Shown here: positions 13,242 through 15,617 of the stretch, piece after piece
Layout of the letters: each line of letters begins with the position of its first letter
Position numbering within the stretch: position 1 is the first letter of the stretch
Source: Gammaproteobacteria bacterium
GTDB lineage: Bacteria; Pseudomonadota; Gammaproteobacteria; Steroidobacterales; Steroidobacteraceae
Direction of reading: 5' to 3'
NCBI GenBank assembly: GCA_025350345.1
Contig: JANXYA010000358.1
Coordinates: 1 to 15,617 of the forward strand
Length of the DNA: 15,617 nucleotides
Notes under the pieces: model-generated
Databases searched by the model: none
What the model was told of the DNA's origin: nothing
The model's input: the letters and a program-made list of their open reading frames with translations, nothing else
Made by a program: the position numbers and the translations under genes

Positions 13242-15407
13242 CTAGAGCAGGTATTGGATTCGGGCGCGCAGGGTTCGGGGGACACCGGGGTGCAGCATAT
13301 AGCCCGCCTGCGGCCCGGCTTCGTTCTGCAGGCGTGAGACGTAGTAGTACGTGATGTCGTTCCACTGGGTGTCGAACAGGTTGAAGAGGTCCAGTGCCGC
13401 GAGCCATTGGTGCCCCTGGCGGTACCCAATCTGCAGATCAATGGTGGTGTAGGCCGGTGAGCGGGCGCTGTTGTCTTCGACCAGCGGGGAGTCCCCAAAA
13501 TGCCGTGCGCGAATGGCGCCGAACCACCCGGACTCACGTCGGGCCGTGAGGCCAGCGTCGATCACATTGGTCGGGCTGTTCGGGATGTACCGCCCCACGA
13601 TGCTGATCGGCTGGGTGCAGGGATTGCTGGGGGCTGCGTTGCTGCAGCCCAGGTCATCCGGTTCGGCATTGCGGTCAAAGCGCGCCCTGGAGAAGGCGGC
13701 ATGCAGATCGGCCGAGAGCCAGGAAGTCATATGAACGGTATTGCCCCACTCGATGCCCGTGCGCGTGGTGGCGCCACTGGGCTCCGTCACGCCGGCATCG
13801 CCGGAGAACACGAGTTCCGACTTGAGCTTCAGCTGGAACACATCGAGGGAAAGATCCCAGCGGGGCACGATTTTGCTGGTCAAACCCAGCTCGGCACTGC
13901 GAGCCCGGGTCAGTGGTGTCACAGGGCTGGCTGCAGGGTTCTCACCGCTCCGTGTGACGCCGCGGGCATCGTTGCTGTGAAAACCATCGGCAATGTTGAT
14001 GAAGTAGCTGGTCCTCGCCCAGGGGCCCAGCACGATTCCCAGCTTGGGGCTGATTAAGGAAGCACGCCGGGTCCCGGTATTGCAGCCCAGTGGATCGCTA
14101 CTCAAATTGCAGCTCCCGTCGGCATTGATCAACTTGTCCCTGACGTCGAAGCCAAATTGGTCTTCGCGCAATCCGGCCACCGAGCGGAGCTTGGCCGACC
14201 ATTGCAGGCTGCTTTCCAGGTACAGGGCGGCACTGGACTCCGTGACGCTGGCGTCCTGGGAGGTGCCCAGTATCTGGCGCTGATACGTCGGAAACAGACC
14301 GACATCGCGGATGTCATCGACCCGAGCCTGGATGCCGAGCACCGTGGACATCGCCTTGCCGGCCACGGAGGCGAACCAAGTTCTGGAACCCTTGAAGCCG
14401 TACACGACGCGATCGTCGTGCTGGAGCATCTGGTCTCCCCTGACCGGATCTTTCAGGAAATAGGTGAAGGTCGACCACAGGTCCAGTTGGTAGCGGATGA
14501 GGTAGGCCGAGAACTGGTCCTGCTCCGCGCTGCTGCGCCGGACGCGGGTGAAGGACAGGCTCGAGCGGCTCGTGCCCCCCCCATCCGTGGGATTCAGACT
14601 GCCGAAGCGACCAATCGCGCCTTCGTCGATCGCGCGCTGGGGCACCTGGTCGGTGGCATTCCAGGACCCCGAATACGACATCGCCGTGAGCGTGTAGTAG
14701 TCCTGCTCCGATCCGTGGCGGAAACGCAGCACGCCGTTGAGCCGGCGGTAGTCGTCCGGCACCTGGAATGGACCATCGTTGTGATAGACCTCTCCGGCAC
14801 CCAGGAGGGTCCCACCGCCGGCCGGCATCGAACCGGTCCACAAAGCCCGCCGATAGCCGTCTTGCCCAAAGCTTAAGGTTGCGGCGGGCGGGGCTGCATT
14901 CACCAGACCAATGCGCACCGTTCCGGCCGTGGCGAAATCGCCCTCGTCGGCGTAGTAGGGGCCCTTCTGGTAGTGCAGATCCGCAGCGAGTTCCGGGATC
15001 AGGAAATTCAGGTCCGCATAACCCTGCCCGTGCGCGTGCGTGGGCATGTTGACGGGCATGTCATCGACCTCGGACGCCAGGTCGGTGCCGTGATCGAGAT
15101 TGAAGGCGCGCAGGAAGTACTGGTTGGCCTTACCCCCGCCGGAATGCTGCGTGACGATCAGCCCGGGCACGTTCTCCAGCACCGCGGCGGGGCGCAGCAG
15201 CGGCTGGCTCGCGAGCTGCCCCTGGCTGACATCGCCTGAGGAAGCGGCCGTCATGTTGCTGACGCCGGTCGCCGTGATGGTGATGGTCTCCAGACCCGCG
15301 TCACCCGCACCGCTCCCGTCGGCACGGGCCACGGGGGCGAGCATGGCAGTCCCTGAGGCAACGAGCGCCACGAGCAACGCCAGGCTTTTTATCGCGGGGA
15401 GGCTCAT
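13242..15407 (-). CDS. TonB-dependent outer-membrane receptor
   Basis: A 721-aa 22-strand beta-barrel receptor with an N-terminal plug, energised by TonB-ExbBD. A signal peptide covers residues 1-29 (MSLPAIKSLALLVALV through VARA). A TonB-box-like ETITITATG follows at 40-48. The plug runs to about 170, with VLENVPGLIVTQHSGGGKANQYFLRAF split across its conserved core. The segment around DHGTD, MPTHAHGQGYADLNFLIPEL and KGPYYADEGDF marks a distinct TBDR subgroup. His88, 106, 124, 126 and 145 make the plug His-rich. The C-terminus NLFDTQWNDI then PRTLRARIQYLL is typical except that it ends in Leu rather than an aromatic residue. Substrate is unknown; metal uptake is only a guess. ATG 15407 is chosen for the signal peptide, though the frame opens to GTG 15503 and the ribosome site is poor. 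Confidence 0.93.
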   Translation of the reverse strand: MSLPAIKSLALLVALVASGTAMLAPVARADGSGAGDAGLETITITATGVSNMTAASSGDVSQGQLASQPLLRPAAVLENVPGLIVTQHSGGGKANQYFLRAFNLDHGTDLASEVDDMPVNMPTHAHGQGYADLNFLIPELAADLHYQKGPYYADEGDFATAGTVRIGLVNAAPPAATLSFGQDGYRRALWTGSMPAGGGTLLGAGEVYHNDGPFQVPDDYRRLNGVLRFRHGSEQDYYTLTAMSYSGSWNATDQVPQRAIDEGAIGRFGSLNPTDGGGTSRSSLSFTRVRRSSAEQDQFSAYLIRYQLDLWSTFTYFLKDPVRGDQMLQHDDRVVYGFKGSRTWFASVAGKAMSTVLGIQARVDDIRDVGLFPTYQRQILGTSQDASVTESSAALYLESSLQWSAKLRSVAGLREDQFGFDVRDKLINADGSCNLSSDPLGCNTGTRRASLISPKLGIVLGPWARTSYFINIADGFHSNDARGVTRSGENPAASPVTPLTRARSAELGLTSKIVPRWDLSLDVFQLKLKSELVFSGDAGVTEPSGATTRTGIEWGNTVHMTSWLSADLHAAFSRARFDRNAEPDDLGCSNAAPSNPCTQPISIVGRYIPNSPTNVIDAGLTARRESGWFGAIRARHFGDSPLVEDNSARSPAYTTIDLQIGYRQGHQWLAALDLFNLFDTQWNDITYYYVSRLQNEAGPQAGYMLHPGVPRTLRARIQYLL

Positions 15408-15418
15408 GGTGCTTGAGG

Positions 15419-15424
15419 TATATA
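15419..15424 (-). promoter_or_regulatory. Possible -10 of the receptor gene
   Basis: TATATA lies only about 12 bp before the receptor ATG on the minus strand, implying a nearly leaderless message. No -35 match is found 16-18 bp upstream, so the call is tentative. Confidence 0.22.
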
Positions 15425-15447
15425 CGAGCAGGAGGCGTGGCCAGATG

Positions 15448-15459
15448 CCGAATATTCGG
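15448..15459. repeat. 12-bp palindrome upstream of the receptor gene
   Basis: CCGAATATTCGG is a perfect palindrome 41 bp upstream of the receptor ATG, in the 108-bp gap following the upstream gene. Its position fits an operator for a dimeric regulator. It does not resemble the Fur consensus closely, and no regulator is identified. Confidence 0.4.
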
Positions 15460-15515
15460 ACGCAACGCCGGGCCATGGCTGCAGCCAGAGCCCAGGCTAT
15501 CACCCGGGTTAGCCG

Positions 15516-15617
15516 TTATCTTGACGTGATATCGGCCGTACGCCTCGAGCGTCCCAGAAGGCCGTAGAGGCCGATCACCATGCCGAGGCAGGCGAAGATC
15601 TCCGGATACCGCTGCGG
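15516..15617 (-). CDS. C-terminal fragment of a probable membrane protein (enters from right edge)
   Basis: On the minus strand a frame open from the window edge runs 33 codons to TAA at 15518-15516. Its sequence is PQRYPEIFACLGMVIGLYG followed by LLGRSRRTADITSR. It contains one hydrophobic helix (about EIFACLGMVIGLYGLLG) and then a basic tail, which would face the cytoplasm. Third codon positions are about 79% G/C, like neighbouring genes, supporting real coding. It precedes the TonB-dependent receptor by 108 bp on the same strand, so it may be a functional partner or operon mate. The family cannot be recognised from this fragment. Confidence 0.55.
   Translation of the reverse strand, partial: PQRYPEIFACLGMVIGLYGLLGRSRRTADITSR

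Noticed and set aside
15408..15503. GTG 15503 as the receptor start.
   Set aside because: It would place 32 residues before a clear signal peptide, and no ribosome site supports it.

Overview
The window looks like an ordinary chromosomal segment of a high-GC gammaproteobacterium. DsbB, DusA, the YoaA/TsaB pair and PhoB/PhoR/PhoU are all close to gammaproteobacterial forms, and third codon positions are mostly G or C. The Xanthomonadales/Nevskiales/Steroidobacter neighbourhood is my inference from this, not a proven placement. No rRNA, tRNA, IS element or CRISPR array was seen, and no gene-free stretch exceeds 300 bases.

Region 1 (1-5767) is a phosphate-response block. On the minus strand lie pstS (its last few codons run off the left edge), dsbB, phoU, phoR and phoB; dapE sits on the plus strand between pstS and dsbB. 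Both pstS and phoB are preceded by an 18-bp Pho box (7-4-7 direct repeat), in each case exactly 10 bp upstream of a -10 hexamer. This implies PhoB-driven pstS expression and PhoB autoregulation. PhoB (regulator), PhoR (kinase), PhoU (negative modulator) and PstS (phosphate binding) form one circuit; dsbB appears to ride at the end of the phoU transcript.

Region 2 (5778-9543) holds a translationally coupled yoaA-tsaB pair (XPD-like Fe-S helicase and t6A tRNA-modification protein), then a one-protein signalling gene fusing a class III nucleotide cyclase to an FHA domain, with its own TATAAT promoter. The cyclase has His where the transition-state Asn is expected.

Region 3 (9546-12492) has dusA on the minus strand, divergent from an exported DUF885 putative metallopeptidase with an HEX4H motif.

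Region 4 (12610-13194) is a MazE/MazF-like toxin-antitoxin operon. Its promoter -10 lies between and within two identical perfect 12-bp palindromes, a strong candidate autoregulatory operator. Region 5 (13242-15617) is a TonB-dependent outer-membrane receptor with a His-rich plug, preceded by the last 33 codons of a probable membrane protein that enters from the right edge.

I did not find a convincing wholly new multi-gene system. The best candidates for a second look are the twin-palindrome TA operator, the cyclase-FHA fusion with an altered active site, and the receptor with its upstream palindrome and membrane-protein neighbour.
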